Origin: Ruminococcus sp. AM36-2AA
Lineage (GTDB): Bacteria > Bacillota > Clostridia > Lachnospirales > Lachnospiraceae
Length of the DNA stretch: 64,000 nucleotides
NCBI RefSeq assembly: GCF_003461955.1
Contig: NZ_QTYB01000005.1
Coordinates: 62,001 to 126,000, forward strand
Direction: 5' to 3'
The notes beneath the pieces are model-generated. The model ran no database searches and was not told the DNA's origin. It worked only from the letters and a program-made list of their open reading frames with translations. This document shows positions 23,674 through 31,731 of the stretch, one piece after another (the first letter of the stretch is position 1; each line of letters begins with the position of its first letter). The position numbers and the translations under genes are program-made.

Positions 23674-24348
23674 TTACGCGCATTTTCCGCTGATCTTATA
23701 ACCTACCCCACGAACCGTTTCCACCAGATCACCGGCTGAACCAAGTTTCTGGCGGAGGGTACGGATATGTACATCTACGGTTCTGCTTTCCCCGTCAAAT
23801 TCATATCCCCAGATCTGATTTAAAAGCTGAGTTCTGGAGAGAACCGTTCCACTGTTTTTCAGAAGGAGACAAAGCATCTCATATTCTTTCAGTGTCAGAT
23901 TCACTGGTTCCTGGTCAACCGTCACCTCATGTCTTCCCGGACACACATAAAGATTTTCCATGCGGTATTCCTCTGCGCCATTGTCCTCTGATCTCCGAAG
24001 AAGGGCCCGTACCCTGGAGATCAGTTCCATCATGCGGAACGGTTTCGGAATATAGTCATCTGCACCGCTGTCCAGGCCTACCACTGTATCAAATTCACTG
24101 CCTTTTGCAGTAAGCATGATCACCGGAAGTTTCCGGACATCCGGACGGATACGGATTTTCTTTAAAATAGACAGTCCGTCTTCTTCCGGAAGCATAATAT
24201 CCAGAAGTACCAGAGAAGGCTGTTCTTTTTCCATCGCCTTCCAGAAAAGTGATGGCCGTTCAAATCCCTGTGCATCAAGGCCCTGACTGTTTAATGTATA
24301 TACAACAAGTTCACGGATACTTTCGTCATCTTCCACCAGATATATCAT
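23674..24348 (-). CDS. OmpR/PhoB-family response regulator (orphan)
   Basis: 224-residue two-component regulator. Receiver domain 1-115 with acidic pocket VEDDES, phospho-acceptor aspartate in LVLLDIMLPEEDG and the switch lysine in PKPF. C-terminal winged helix 130-222 with the RTVDVHIRTLRQKL recognition segment and GVGYKI end. No sensor kinase gene is adjacent in either direction, which is unusual for this subfamily. It is transcribed divergently from the diacylglycerol-kinase-like gene. Confidence 0.92.
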   Translation of the reverse strand: MIYLVEDDESIRELVVYTLNSQGLDAQGFERPSLFWKAMEKEQPSLVLLDIMLPEEDGLSILKKIRIRPDVRKLPVIMLTAKGSEFDTVVGLDSGADDYIPKPFRMMELISRVRALLRRSEDNGAEEYRMENLYVCPGRHEVTVDQEPVNLTLKEYEMLCLLLKNSGTVLSRTQLLNQIWGYEFDGESRTVDVHIRTLRQKLGSAGDLVETVRGVGYKISGKCA

Positions 24349-24468
24349 AATTTTCCTCCAACTTCATTTTTCACCTGACAGTTGCAAGTATAAAGTGCCT
24401 TCGTAAAATCCAACATAGAAAAAACGTTAAGTTTATGTAAAATATAGAAATCCTTAAGAAATTTTAAT

Positions 24469-24497
24469 TTGTAAAAGCCGGACGTCAATGTTATGAT
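24469..24497 (+). promoter_or_regulatory. Promoter of the lipid-kinase-like gene
   Basis: TTGTAA (24469-24474) and TATGAT (24492-24497) with 17-base spacing, followed 15 bases later by a GGAGG ribosome site. Confidence 0.6.
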
Positions 24498-24527
24498 AAA
24501 GCTGACAGTTGTTTGGAGGTTTTTATT

Positions 24528-25460
24528 ATGTATTCTTTTATTGTGAATCCCAATTCAAGATCCGGAGAGGGGCGTAATGTCTGGAACCGGCTTCGCAGCA
24601 TCATGGAAAGTCAGGGGATTTCATATCAGTATTTTCTCACAGAATATGTGGGACACGCCACAGTGCTGGCGGAAAAGATCAGTGCCGCTGGAACGCCGGA
24701 AGATCCGGTAACGCTGGTAACTGTAGGCGGTGATGGCACAATTTACGAAGTACTTACCGGGATCCGTGATCTGTCTTCAGTCATCTTTGGATTTATTCCG
24801 GTTGGGTCCGGCAATGATTTCTGCCGCAGCATGGGCCTGCCATTTGATCCTTTTGAAGCACTTCACTCCATCCTTGAGAACAGAAGGACGATTTCCATGG
24901 ATGTTCCTGTGATCCATCTTGGCAGCCATTCTTACCGGTTCGGCATCAGTGCGGGAATGGGTTACGATGCTGCAGTCTGCCAGGAAGTCCTGATCACCCC
25001 GGGGAAAAAATTTCTCAACCGTCTCCATATGGGCAAACTGATCTATCTTATGGTGGCGCTGAAACAGTTTCTCTTCCTCACCCCGTCTTCGGTTACGGTA
25101 ACCTTTGACGGAAGCGAACCACAAACCTTCGGGAAAACCTGGTTTGTGGCTGTAATGAACCAGAAATACGAAGGAGGCGGCTTTAAGTTCTGCCCGGATG
25201 CCAGTCCGGATGACGGCCTTCTGGATGTAATCGTCATTGAAGGAATCTCCAAACTGAAAATGCCTTTCTGCCTGCCAGGTGCACTCTGGGGAAAACATAC
25301 ACACCTTCGCGGTGTACATATTTCGCAGTGCAAAAACGTACATATTACAAGTGACCGTCCTCTTCCTGTGCATAAAGACGGAGAATCCGGCGGAATCCAG
25401 CGTGAATTTTCTGTGACCATTGAAAAGAAACCTTTAAAAATCATAATGCCTGTGTTATAG
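24528..25460 (+). CDS. Diacylglycerol/lipid kinase family protein (DagK/YegS-like)
   Basis: 310-residue ATP-dependent lipid kinase with the DAGK catalytic domain: NPNSRSGEG near the start, VGGDGTIYEVLTGI as the nucleotide-binding glycine loop, PVGSGNDF as the next conserved motif, and a C-terminal beta domain. In Firmicutes such enzymes recycle diacylglycerol released by lipoteichoic acid synthesis. The start at 24528 has GGAGG with 9-base spacing; the earlier in-frame ATG lies inside this ribosome site. The PAP2-family gene 84 bases downstream points to a shared lipid-phosphate role. Confidence 0.9.
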   Translation: MYSFIVNPNSRSGEGRNVWNRLRSIMESQGISYQYFLTEYVGHATVLAEKISAAGTPEDPVTLVTVGGDGTIYEVLTGIRDLSSVIFGFIPVGSGNDFCRSMGLPFDPFEALHSILENRRTISMDVPVIHLGSHSYRFGISAGMGYDAAVCQEVLITPGKKFLNRLHMGKLIYLMVALKQFLFLTPSSVTVTFDGSEPQTFGKTWFVAVMNQKYEGGGFKFCPDASPDDGLLDVIVIEGISKLKMPFCLPGALWGKHTHLRGVHISQCKNVHITSDRPLPVHKDGESGGIQREFSVTIEKKPLKIIMPVL

Positions 25461-25544
25461 TAGCAGGTAGATACTTGACAAAAAAGAAGCTTAAGACTGA
25501 CACCCATGGCATTTTGGCCATACATCAAGAAAAGGAGCGGCAAA

Positions 25545-26234
25545 ATGTTGAGTAAGATAAAAAAATACAGGCACGGTTTTATCATAGCGATCTATTTCGT
25601 TGTGTATCTTATCCTGTTTGGATATCTGGAACAGCGGCCTGTACGTGCCTACCATGTTGTACATACTGTTTTTGATGATATGATCCCGTTCTGCGAGATT
25701 TTTATTATTCCGTACCTTTTATGGTTTCCATATGTGATACTGACAGTTGTGTATTTCCTGTTCCGCAATAAGAATAAACGGGAATATTTCCAGCTGATCT
25801 TCAATCTGATGATGGGAATGACGGTTTTCCTTGTTGTTTCCTACATCTATCCGAATATTCAGCATCTCCGCCCTGCGGTATTCCCGAGAAACAATATCTT
25901 TACACAGCTGATTGCAGAAATCTACAGGACAGATACCCCGACCAACATCCTGCCAAGTATCCATGTATTTAATTCCCTGGCTGTTTATTTTGCCATCCAT
26001 CACTGCCAGGCACTGAAAGATAAGAAATGGATCCAGAGAGGATCTCTGATCCTTTCCATTCTGATCATCCTGTCCACCATGTTTATCAAACAGCATTCGG
26101 TGATCGATGTATGTCTCGGTACCACACTGGCATTGTTCGGACATCTGCTGTTCTACCCACAGAGAGTGGAAGATTATGAGGAACAGCGTGCTATGGCACA
26201 GATGAGCAAGAAGAAACCGGAACAAAATTTATAA
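25545..26234 (+). CDS. PAP2-superfamily membrane protein
   Basis: 229-residue membrane protein with about six hydrophobic segments and the PAP2 phosphatase signatures HLRP, PSIHVFNS and a KQHSVIDV H-x3-D. It probably dephosphorylates a lipid phosphate at the membrane; the family also contains lipid-headgroup transferases. AAGGAG 7 bases upstream of 25545 decides the start. It follows the lipid kinase gene in the same direction and ends at a strong terminator. Confidence 0.8.
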   Translation: MLSKIKKYRHGFIIAIYFVVYLILFGYLEQRPVRAYHVVHTVFDDMIPFCEIFIIPYLLWFPYVILTVVYFLFRNKNKREYFQLIFNLMMGMTVFLVVSYIYPNIQHLRPAVFPRNNIFTQLIAEIYRTDTPTNILPSIHVFNSLAVYFAIHHCQALKDKKWIQRGSLILSILIILSTMFIKQHSVIDVCLGTTLALFGHLLFYPQRVEDYEEQRAMAQMSKKKPEQNL

Positions 26235-26235
26235 C

Positions 26236-26262
26236 AAAAAAAGCCCCGTTGGGGGCTTTTTT
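26236..26262. terminator. Bidirectional terminator
   Basis: AAAAAAGCCCC-GTT-GGGGGCTTTTTT: a compact GC stem with A/T flanks, serving the PAP2 gene and the convergent glycosyltransferase gene. Confidence 0.92.
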
Positions 26263-26271
26263 ATTTGCGTC

Positions 26272-27288
26272 CTAGTTAAATCCATAAAACTTCTGACAGA
26301 TCTTATAGGCTGCCACAAACATCTTTCTTCCACCTCTTCCCGGAAGGTTGGACACTCTTCCGAAAAGACTTCTCCGAAGTTTCCGGTACAGTCCCATATT
26401 CTGATCTTTGATATAATCCTGCAGCTCCTGTTTTTTATCCAGGCATTCCTGCGTTGCAGCTCTTACCAGCATGATTGAAGAAACGGTTGTGATGATATCC
26501 AGATAGCTGAACATATACGCACGGAGTCTCCGGTTGCTTACATTTGCTTTCAGATAGGCATCCACCATCAGCTTGTTTACACGGATCTGCTGATCAATAC
26601 GTTTGATCATTACTTTCTCATTGACGGACTGATCATCTCTTCCAATAAAATACCGGTAGAAATTCACATCCAGATAATAGAGATTTTTTACATAGGGAAG
26701 CGGCTCAAACGCAAACAGATTATCTACATAGAACGTATGCTTCGGAAGTTCCATTCCACAGTCATGAAGAAGTTTGGTACGGTAGATCATGGAATGCATA
26801 AGAAGGTACTGGCCTTTTTTCATATGGCGTACTTCGTCCCATCCGAAAATCTGGTTTGTTGGAAAACAGTGTCTGTACTGCATGACCTTTTTGCGGGTAG
26901 CTCCCTGCTTCTCATAGACGAAATTACTGATAAGAAGATCCACAGTCTCGGCTCCGCGGGTGAGATCGTAAAGTGTCTTCAGAATCTCATAATAGGCATC
27001 CTGATTTACCCAGTCATCGCTGTCCACAACTTTGAAATAAAGTCCTGTTGCGTTTTTGATTCCTGTGTTCACTGCCTGTCCATGGCCGCCGTTTTCCTGA
27101 TGGATGGCTTTTACGATGGTTGGATATTTCTCGGCATAATCCTCTGCAATCTCGGCAGTACGGTCACTGGAACCATCATCTACAATGATGATCTCTACTT
27201 CCTCTCCTCCGATCAGCAGGGAATTGATGCATTTTGACATATAAGCCTCTGAATTATAGCATGGTATTGCTACGCTCAAAAGTTTCAT
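26272..27288 (-). CDS. Family 2 glycosyltransferase
   Basis: 338-residue cytoplasmic or membrane-associated GT-A enzyme. The nucleotide-sugar binding region is IPCYNSEAYMSKCI followed by IIVDDGSSDRT, and the DxD-like motif is VVDSDDWV. ENGGHGQAVNTGI is typical of the family. The acceptor is unknown, probably a cell-surface glycan. Its start overlaps the mutY stop by four bases (ATGA), so the two genes are translationally coupled despite unrelated roles. Confidence 0.88.
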   Translation of the reverse strand: MKLLSVAIPCYNSEAYMSKCINSLLIGGEEVEIIIVDDGSSDRTAEIAEDYAEKYPTIVKAIHQENGGHGQAVNTGIKNATGLYFKVVDSDDWVNQDAYYEILKTLYDLTRGAETVDLLISNFVYEKQGATRKKVMQYRHCFPTNQIFGWDEVRHMKKGQYLLMHSMIYRTKLLHDCGMELPKHTFYVDNLFAFEPLPYVKNLYYLDVNFYRYFIGRDDQSVNEKVMIKRIDQQIRVNKLMVDAYLKANVSNRRLRAYMFSYLDIITTVSSIMLVRAATQECLDKKQELQDYIKDQNMGLYRKLRRSLFGRVSNLPGRGGRKMFVAAYKICQKFYGFN

Positions 27289-28340
27289 GTGTTTTCCTCC
27301 TTCATGTATCTGGTGTATGCGCGAAACGCAGATGGTATTGCATATTTCTCGGCAGATTCTCTCTTATCTGCAAACAGGAACTTTTCCCTAGGTGCTTCTT
27401 CCAGAGAAGATACCGCGATACGGTAAGCGCACATCCTCCATTCAATATGTGAAAAAATGTGCTTCGCATCCGGCAGTGCTTCGATCCTTAAGGGTTCCAG
27501 TCCCATATCTTTTACCTGGGCGAGAGCTGCCTTTTTGGTCAGGTGTCCTTCCACATTGGGAAGCTCATAAAGGCCTGCCAAAAGTCCTGTATCCGGGCGT
27601 TTCCGAATTGCTGTGCTGGCACCGTCCTGGATTACAAGGATGGTGCGCTGTTCTATGGTGCGGGCTTTTTTCGGTGCTTTTACCGGAAGTTCTTCTACTG
27701 TTCCGTGTTTTCTGGCAAGGCAGAATTCTCCTAGAGGACATTCTTCGCATTTTGCCGTTCCGTTTGGAACACAGACTACAGCTCCCAGTTCCATCATGGC
27801 CTGGTTGAAATCTCCGGGCCGATCCTTGGGCATCCGCTCTGTAAGCTCGTTTTCTACAGCTTTCCGCACAGACTGTTTCATGATATCTTCATGGTTTTCG
27901 GTTAGTCTTGTATATACCCGCAGTACATTTCCATCTACTGCCGGGACTTTCTTCCCGTAGGCAATGGATGCAATGGCACCTGCCGTATATCTTCCTATTC
28001 CTTTTAACGAGAGAAGTGTCTCAAAGTCTTCAGGAATCCTGCCGTCATATTCTTCCATGACCTGAATGGCCGCTTTCTGCATGTTGCGGACACGGCTGTA
28101 ATAGCCAAGTCCCTCCCACAGCTTGACAATACGCTCCTCCGGCGCCGCCGCAAGTGCTGCCACATCTGGAAGCTCCTGGATAAACCGTGCAAAATAAGGT
28201 TTCACAGCTTCCACTCTGGTCTGCTGGAGCATGATCTCCGATACCCAGGTGTAATAGGCATTGTCCTTATCACGCCAGGGCAGGATCCTCTTGTTTTTAT
28301 CGTACCATTTCAGAAGGGGTTCTGCAATGTTTTCGGTCAT
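27285..28340 (-). CDS. mutY: A/G-specific adenine DNA glycosylase
   Basis: Base-excision repair enzyme that removes adenine opposite 8-oxoguanine. HhH-GPD region with LKGIGRYTAGAIASIAYG and the catalytic aspartate in VDGNVLRV, a 4Fe-4S loop (CVPNGTAKCEECPLGEFC), and a C-terminal NUDIX-like domain that reads 8-oxoG. 351 residues is full length. It lies 12 bases after sfsA on the same strand. Confidence 0.93.
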   Translation of the reverse strand: MTENIAEPLLKWYDKNKRILPWRDKDNAYYTWVSEIMLQQTRVEAVKPYFARFIQELPDVAALAAAPEERIVKLWEGLGYYSRVRNMQKAAIQVMEEYDGRIPEDFETLLSLKGIGRYTAGAIASIAYGKKVPAVDGNVLRVYTRLTENHEDIMKQSVRKAVENELTERMPKDRPGDFNQAMMELGAVVCVPNGTAKCEECPLGEFCLARKHGTVEELPVKAPKKARTIEQRTILVIQDGASTAIRKRPDTGLLAGLYELPNVEGHLTKKAALAQVKDMGLEPLRIEALPDAKHIFSHIEWRMCAYRIAVSSLEEAPREKFLFADKRESAEKYAIPSAFRAYTRYMKEENT

Positions 28341-28352
28341 ATTGTTTCCTTT

Positions 28353-29033
28353 CTATAATTTCACCGGTACCGGATCACAGATCTTCATGGAATCTTCCGT
28401 GATGGCGCAGTCATAGGCCAGGATGTGGACACCGGCATCTGCTGCCTCCTTAAGTGTTTCCCCGAACTTCGGATGTGTCTCCCGGTTCGGTTCAAAATAC
28501 CGTACGTCCTTCATCTGGATCACCAGAAGAAGATAGGCCTCATAGCCGTCAGATGCCGCTTTCATCAGTTCGTGGAGATGCTTGATCCCACGCTCTGTAG
28601 GCGCGTCCGGAAAACGCACGATATCATTTTCTTCCAGGGTGACGCCTTTTACCTCAATAAAAGCCTTTCGCTCTTCAGATTCCACATACAGATCAAAACG
28701 GGAGTTTCCATATGTCTTCTCCCGCCTGACAGTCACTTTCTCCGGAAAAAGATTTCCGGCTGCCACCCACTCTTCTGCTGCTTTATTCGGAGCCTGGGAA
28801 TCCATATTGATCCAACGGCCCGCCTTGTTTACACAGATCAGATCGTATTTTGTTTTCCTGGCAGGATTGTCACTCTTTTCCAGGATCACTTCTGTTTCCG
28901 GAACAAGAAGTTCTCTGCATCTGCCTGTGTTCTTTACGTGAACCGTCTCCAGCTGATCCCCGATCTGTACATGGGCGATAAACCGGTTTGGCCTGTCTTT
29001 GAAAATACCTCTGATCGTATTTTTATAGTTCAT
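28353..29033 (-). CDS. sfsA: SfsA-family DNA/RNA nuclease-like protein
   Basis: 226-residue SfsA protein: N-terminal OB-like part (FIAHVQIGDQLETVHVKNTGRC) and a PD-(D/E)XK-like nuclease core (SRFDLYVESEERKAFIEVKGVTL). SfsA was named for sugar fermentation stimulation, and its real role is unclear. The start at 29033 follows GAGGGAAAAAAT; the longer frame, starting at 29105, overlaps the divergent gene's promoter region and looks spurious. Forms a minus-strand run with mutY and the glycosyltransferase. Confidence 0.88.
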   Translation of the reverse strand: MNYKNTIRGIFKDRPNRFIAHVQIGDQLETVHVKNTGRCRELLVPETEVILEKSDNPARKTKYDLICVNKAGRWINMDSQAPNKAAEEWVAAGNLFPEKVTVRREKTYGNSRFDLYVESEERKAFIEVKGVTLEENDIVRFPDAPTERGIKHLHELMKAASDGYEAYLLLVIQMKDVRYFEPNRETHPKFGETLKEAADAGVHILAYDCAITEDSMKICDPVPVKL

Positions 29034-29182
29034 ATTTTTTCCCTCATATCTTTTACTATAACATAAAATCTTCAAAAGCGCAGTTGCTTTTTTTTCTTTT
29101 CTCATATAGAATTGTTTTGTACTATGTCCAGTACAAAGAGTTGCTTTTTTACATATTACAGATATTTTGGGAGGTTTTTCTG

Positions 29183-29803
29183 ATGGACAGTATTATTTTT
29201 GATGTTGACGGTACGCTCTGGGATTCCACAGGAATCGTGGCTGAGGCATGGAGCGATTACCTTATCCATACGGAACACATGGATACTGATGTAAGTTCTG
29301 CGCGACTGATGGGGCTTTTTGGTCAGCTTTTACCGGATATTGCCAGAGCTCTTTTTCCGGAGCTTTCGGAAGCGGAACAGCTTCGGATCATTGACGGCTG
29401 CTGCCAGGCAGAGCACGAGGCACTGCTTCGCAAATGTGCTCCGCTGTATCCGGATCTTGAGGAAACACTGAAGATCCTTTCCAGCCGTTTTCCTCTTTTT
29501 ATCGTCAGCAACTGTCAGGCCGGATATATTGAAGTGTTCCTAAAATCCACAGGCTTTGGCCACTATTTCAAGGGCCATCTCTGTCCCGGTGACACCGGCA
29601 TGGCCAAAGCGGAAAATATCATGAAGATCCGCGAGGATAATAATCTTTCCGATCCGGTTTATATCGGTGATACTATAGGAGACTTTAATGCCTGCCGGAA
29701 AGCAGGAGTTCCTTTTATCTTTGCTGAATACGGTTTCGGTCAGGTGGATAAACCGGATTACCGGATCACCAGGCCTTTTGACCTTACGGAGATATGCAGA
29801 TGA
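29183..29803 (+). CDS. HAD-superfamily phosphatase (Gph/PGMB-like)
   Basis: 206-residue haloacid-dehalogenase-like hydrolase. Motif I is DVDGTLWDS, motif II FIVSNC, motif III a lysine in AKAENI, and motif IV YIGDTIGDFNAC. The cap domain is helical (subclass IA), as in phosphoglycolate phosphatases and beta-phosphoglucomutases; the substrate is not defined. A GGGAGG site 8 bases upstream sets the start. Its stop overlaps the MATE gene's start (ATGA). Confidence 0.87.
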   Translation: MDSIIFDVDGTLWDSTGIVAEAWSDYLIHTEHMDTDVSSARLMGLFGQLLPDIARALFPELSEAEQLRIIDGCCQAEHEALLRKCAPLYPDLEETLKILSSRFPLFIVSNCQAGYIEVFLKSTGFGHYFKGHLCPGDTGMAKAENIMKIREDNNLSDPVYIGDTIGDFNACRKAGVPFIFAEYGFGQVDKPDYRITRPFDLTEICR

Positions 29804-31182
29804 GTATGAAAAGATCAAAATCCATAGACCTTACTTCCGGTCCAATCCTGAAAACTCTTGCGGAACTGGCCCTTCCTATCATGGCCTCTTCCTTTCTGGG
29901 AACTGCCTATAATATCACGGACATGGCCTGGATCGGGCTTCTGGGATCCAAAGCAGTTGCCGGCGTAGGGGTAGGTGGCATGTATGTGTGGCTTTCCCAG
30001 GGACTGGTCGCCCTTCCCCGAATGGGCGGACAGGTAAACACTGCCCAGGCCTGCGGCAGGAAAGATTATAAAGAAGCCGGTTTCTACGCAGCCAGTGCCT
30101 TGCAGATGACCATTCTGTTCGGCCTCTTATTTGCTTTGGCAAGCATCGTTTTTCTCGATCCGCTGATCGGATTTTTTAATCTGGCAGACCCTGATGCCTA
30201 TGCTTCTGCCAGATCTTATATGCTGATCACCTGCGGACTGATCATTTTTTCCTTCCTGAACCTGACCCTCACCGGACTTTTCACAGCTCAGGGAGATTCC
30301 AGGTCACCACTGATGGCCAATTTTCTGGGACTTGTAGGAAATATGATCCTGGATCCACTCCTGATTCTTGGCGTGGGACCGTTTCCACGGCTTGAGACTG
30401 TGGGGGCTGCCATTGCCACAGTAACTGCTCAGATCCTGGTTTTTTCAGTGTTGGTTTTCCGTATTTTTACGTCCAGGCTGGAACCCAATGTACTTCGTGG
30501 GCTTCATCTTTTCTCACGTTTTCCGGGAAAATTTTATAAAAATATCCTCCGCATTGGTCTGCCAACAGCTATCCAGAGCATGATCTACTGCATGATCTCC
30601 ATGGTACTGACCAGAATGGTTTCCGCCTTCGGTGCTGCTGCCATCGCTGTCCAGCGTGTGGGCGGGCAGATCGAATCTGTTTCCTGGAATACCGCAGATG
30701 GTTTTGCCTCTGCATTAAATGCATTTACCGCACAGAATTTCGGTGCAAAAAAATACGACCGAATCCGCCATGGATACCGCATTTCTTTCGGCATCCTGGC
30801 AATCTGGGGTCTTATTATAACCGCATCTTTTGTGCTGCTTCCACGCCCGATCTCCGGTCTGTTTTTCCATGATCCGGAGTCACTTGGAATTTCCGTAAAT
30901 TACCTGATCATCATTGGTTTCAGCGAGGCGTTTATGGCCATTGAGCTGATGACCATCGGTGCTCTGTCCGGTCTTGGAATGACCAAACTCTGCAGTATCA
31001 TCAGCATTATCCTGACCGGTTCCAGAATTCCGCTTGCCATGCTGCTGACTCACGTGGGAATGGGACTTGACGGTATCTGGTGGGCGCTTTCCCTTACTTC
31101 CATTGTAAAGGGCATTGTCTTTACAATGACATTCCGTCATACCAGCCGTACAAAATTAAACGATAGTAGTTCCGGGAATTAA
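29800..31182 (+). CDS. MATE-family efflux transporter 1
   Basis: 460-residue multidrug and toxin extrusion carrier with 12 predicted membrane segments in two homologous halves (LAELALPIMASSFLGT in the first, GLPTAIQSMIYCMISMVL in the second). It exports cationic or other small molecules with Na+ or H+. I choose the ATG at 29800: it overlaps the HAD stop, and GGAG lies 8 bases before. Coupled translation suggests the HAD enzyme and exporter are co-regulated. Confidence 0.88.
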   Translation: MSMKRSKSIDLTSGPILKTLAELALPIMASSFLGTAYNITDMAWIGLLGSKAVAGVGVGGMYVWLSQGLVALPRMGGQVNTAQACGRKDYKEAGFYAASALQMTILFGLLFALASIVFLDPLIGFFNLADPDAYASARSYMLITCGLIIFSFLNLTLTGLFTAQGDSRSPLMANFLGLVGNMILDPLLILGVGPFPRLETVGAAIATVTAQILVFSVLVFRIFTSRLEPNVLRGLHLFSRFPGKFYKNILRIGLPTAIQSMIYCMISMVLTRMVSAFGAAAIAVQRVGGQIESVSWNTADGFASALNAFTAQNFGAKKYDRIRHGYRISFGILAIWGLIITASFVLLPRPISGLFFHDPESLGISVNYLIIIGFSEAFMAIELMTIGALSGLGMTKLCSIISIILTGSRIPLAMLLTHVGMGLDGIWWALSLTSIVKGIVFTMTFRHTSRTKLNDSSSGN

Positions 31183-31260
31183 TGCATCAAAAGGAACTTG
31201 TCCGGATGTGATCTACCGCTTCCCACAATGCTGTCAGACCTTTACAGGATTACTCAAAAT

Positions 31261-31326
31261 AAAAACCTCTCTGCGAATCCGGAAACGATAAGAATCGTTT
31301 CCGGATATCCACAGAGAGGTTTTTTA
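31261..31326. terminator. Long bidirectional terminator
   Basis: AAAAACCTCTCTG pairs with CAGAGAGGTTTTTT, and the interior ATCCGGAAACGAT pairs with ATCGTTTCCGGAT. It separates the MATE gene (+) and the small membrane protein gene (-). Confidence 0.9.
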
Positions 31327-31350
31327 TGGATCACAGAAATCGGCCCTATA

Positions 31351-31650
31351 TTATTTTTTCAGACATTTTGTTCTGAGAAGAAACAGAAAAACTGCGAGGA
31401 TCACAAATAAGATAACCACATATGCAATCTTTGCTGCCATGCTTTCGGTAAAAGCATCGACCCCGGTGGCAATTCCAATAAGAATCAGGCAGATTCCGGA
31501 AAACTTTTCCATTTTTTTCTCATCATATTTCTGTGCTCTGGCCTGAGTATTCCCACCTTTCATAAACACAGATCCATGACCTGTAAGAAGCATAACGCCT
31601 ATTACCAGCGCCGCAATTGCCAGTACATAACTGAATGTCTGATCAAACAT
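31351..31650 (-). CDS. Small membrane protein, DUF3784-like
   Basis: 99-residue protein with three hydrophobic segments (about residues 8-24, 49-65 and 72-92) separated by a charged loop that includes QKYDEKKMEKFSG. It resembles the DUF3784 family of small Firmicute membrane proteins; this match is tentative and no function is known. A strong AAGGAGG site precedes the ATG. It is followed on the minus strand by the bidirectional terminator. Confidence 0.65.
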   Translation of the reverse strand: MFDQTFSYVLAIAALVIGVMLLTGHGSVFMKGGNTQARAQKYDEKKMEKFSGICLILIGIATGVDAFTESMAAKIAYVVILFVILAVFLFLLRTKCLKK

Positions 31651-31674
31651 AATTATTTTCCTCCTTATAAATAA

Positions 31675-31709
31675 CAGGAGCCCCGCACCGGATCACCGGC
31701 TGGCTCCTG
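31675..31709 (-). terminator. Terminator of the L,D-transpeptidase gene
   Basis: CAGGAGCC and GGCTCCTG pair around a GC-rich loop, followed on the minus strand by TTATTTAT. Confidence 0.6.
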
Positions 31710-31731
31710 TTTGTTATTGCTATAGATCCGA

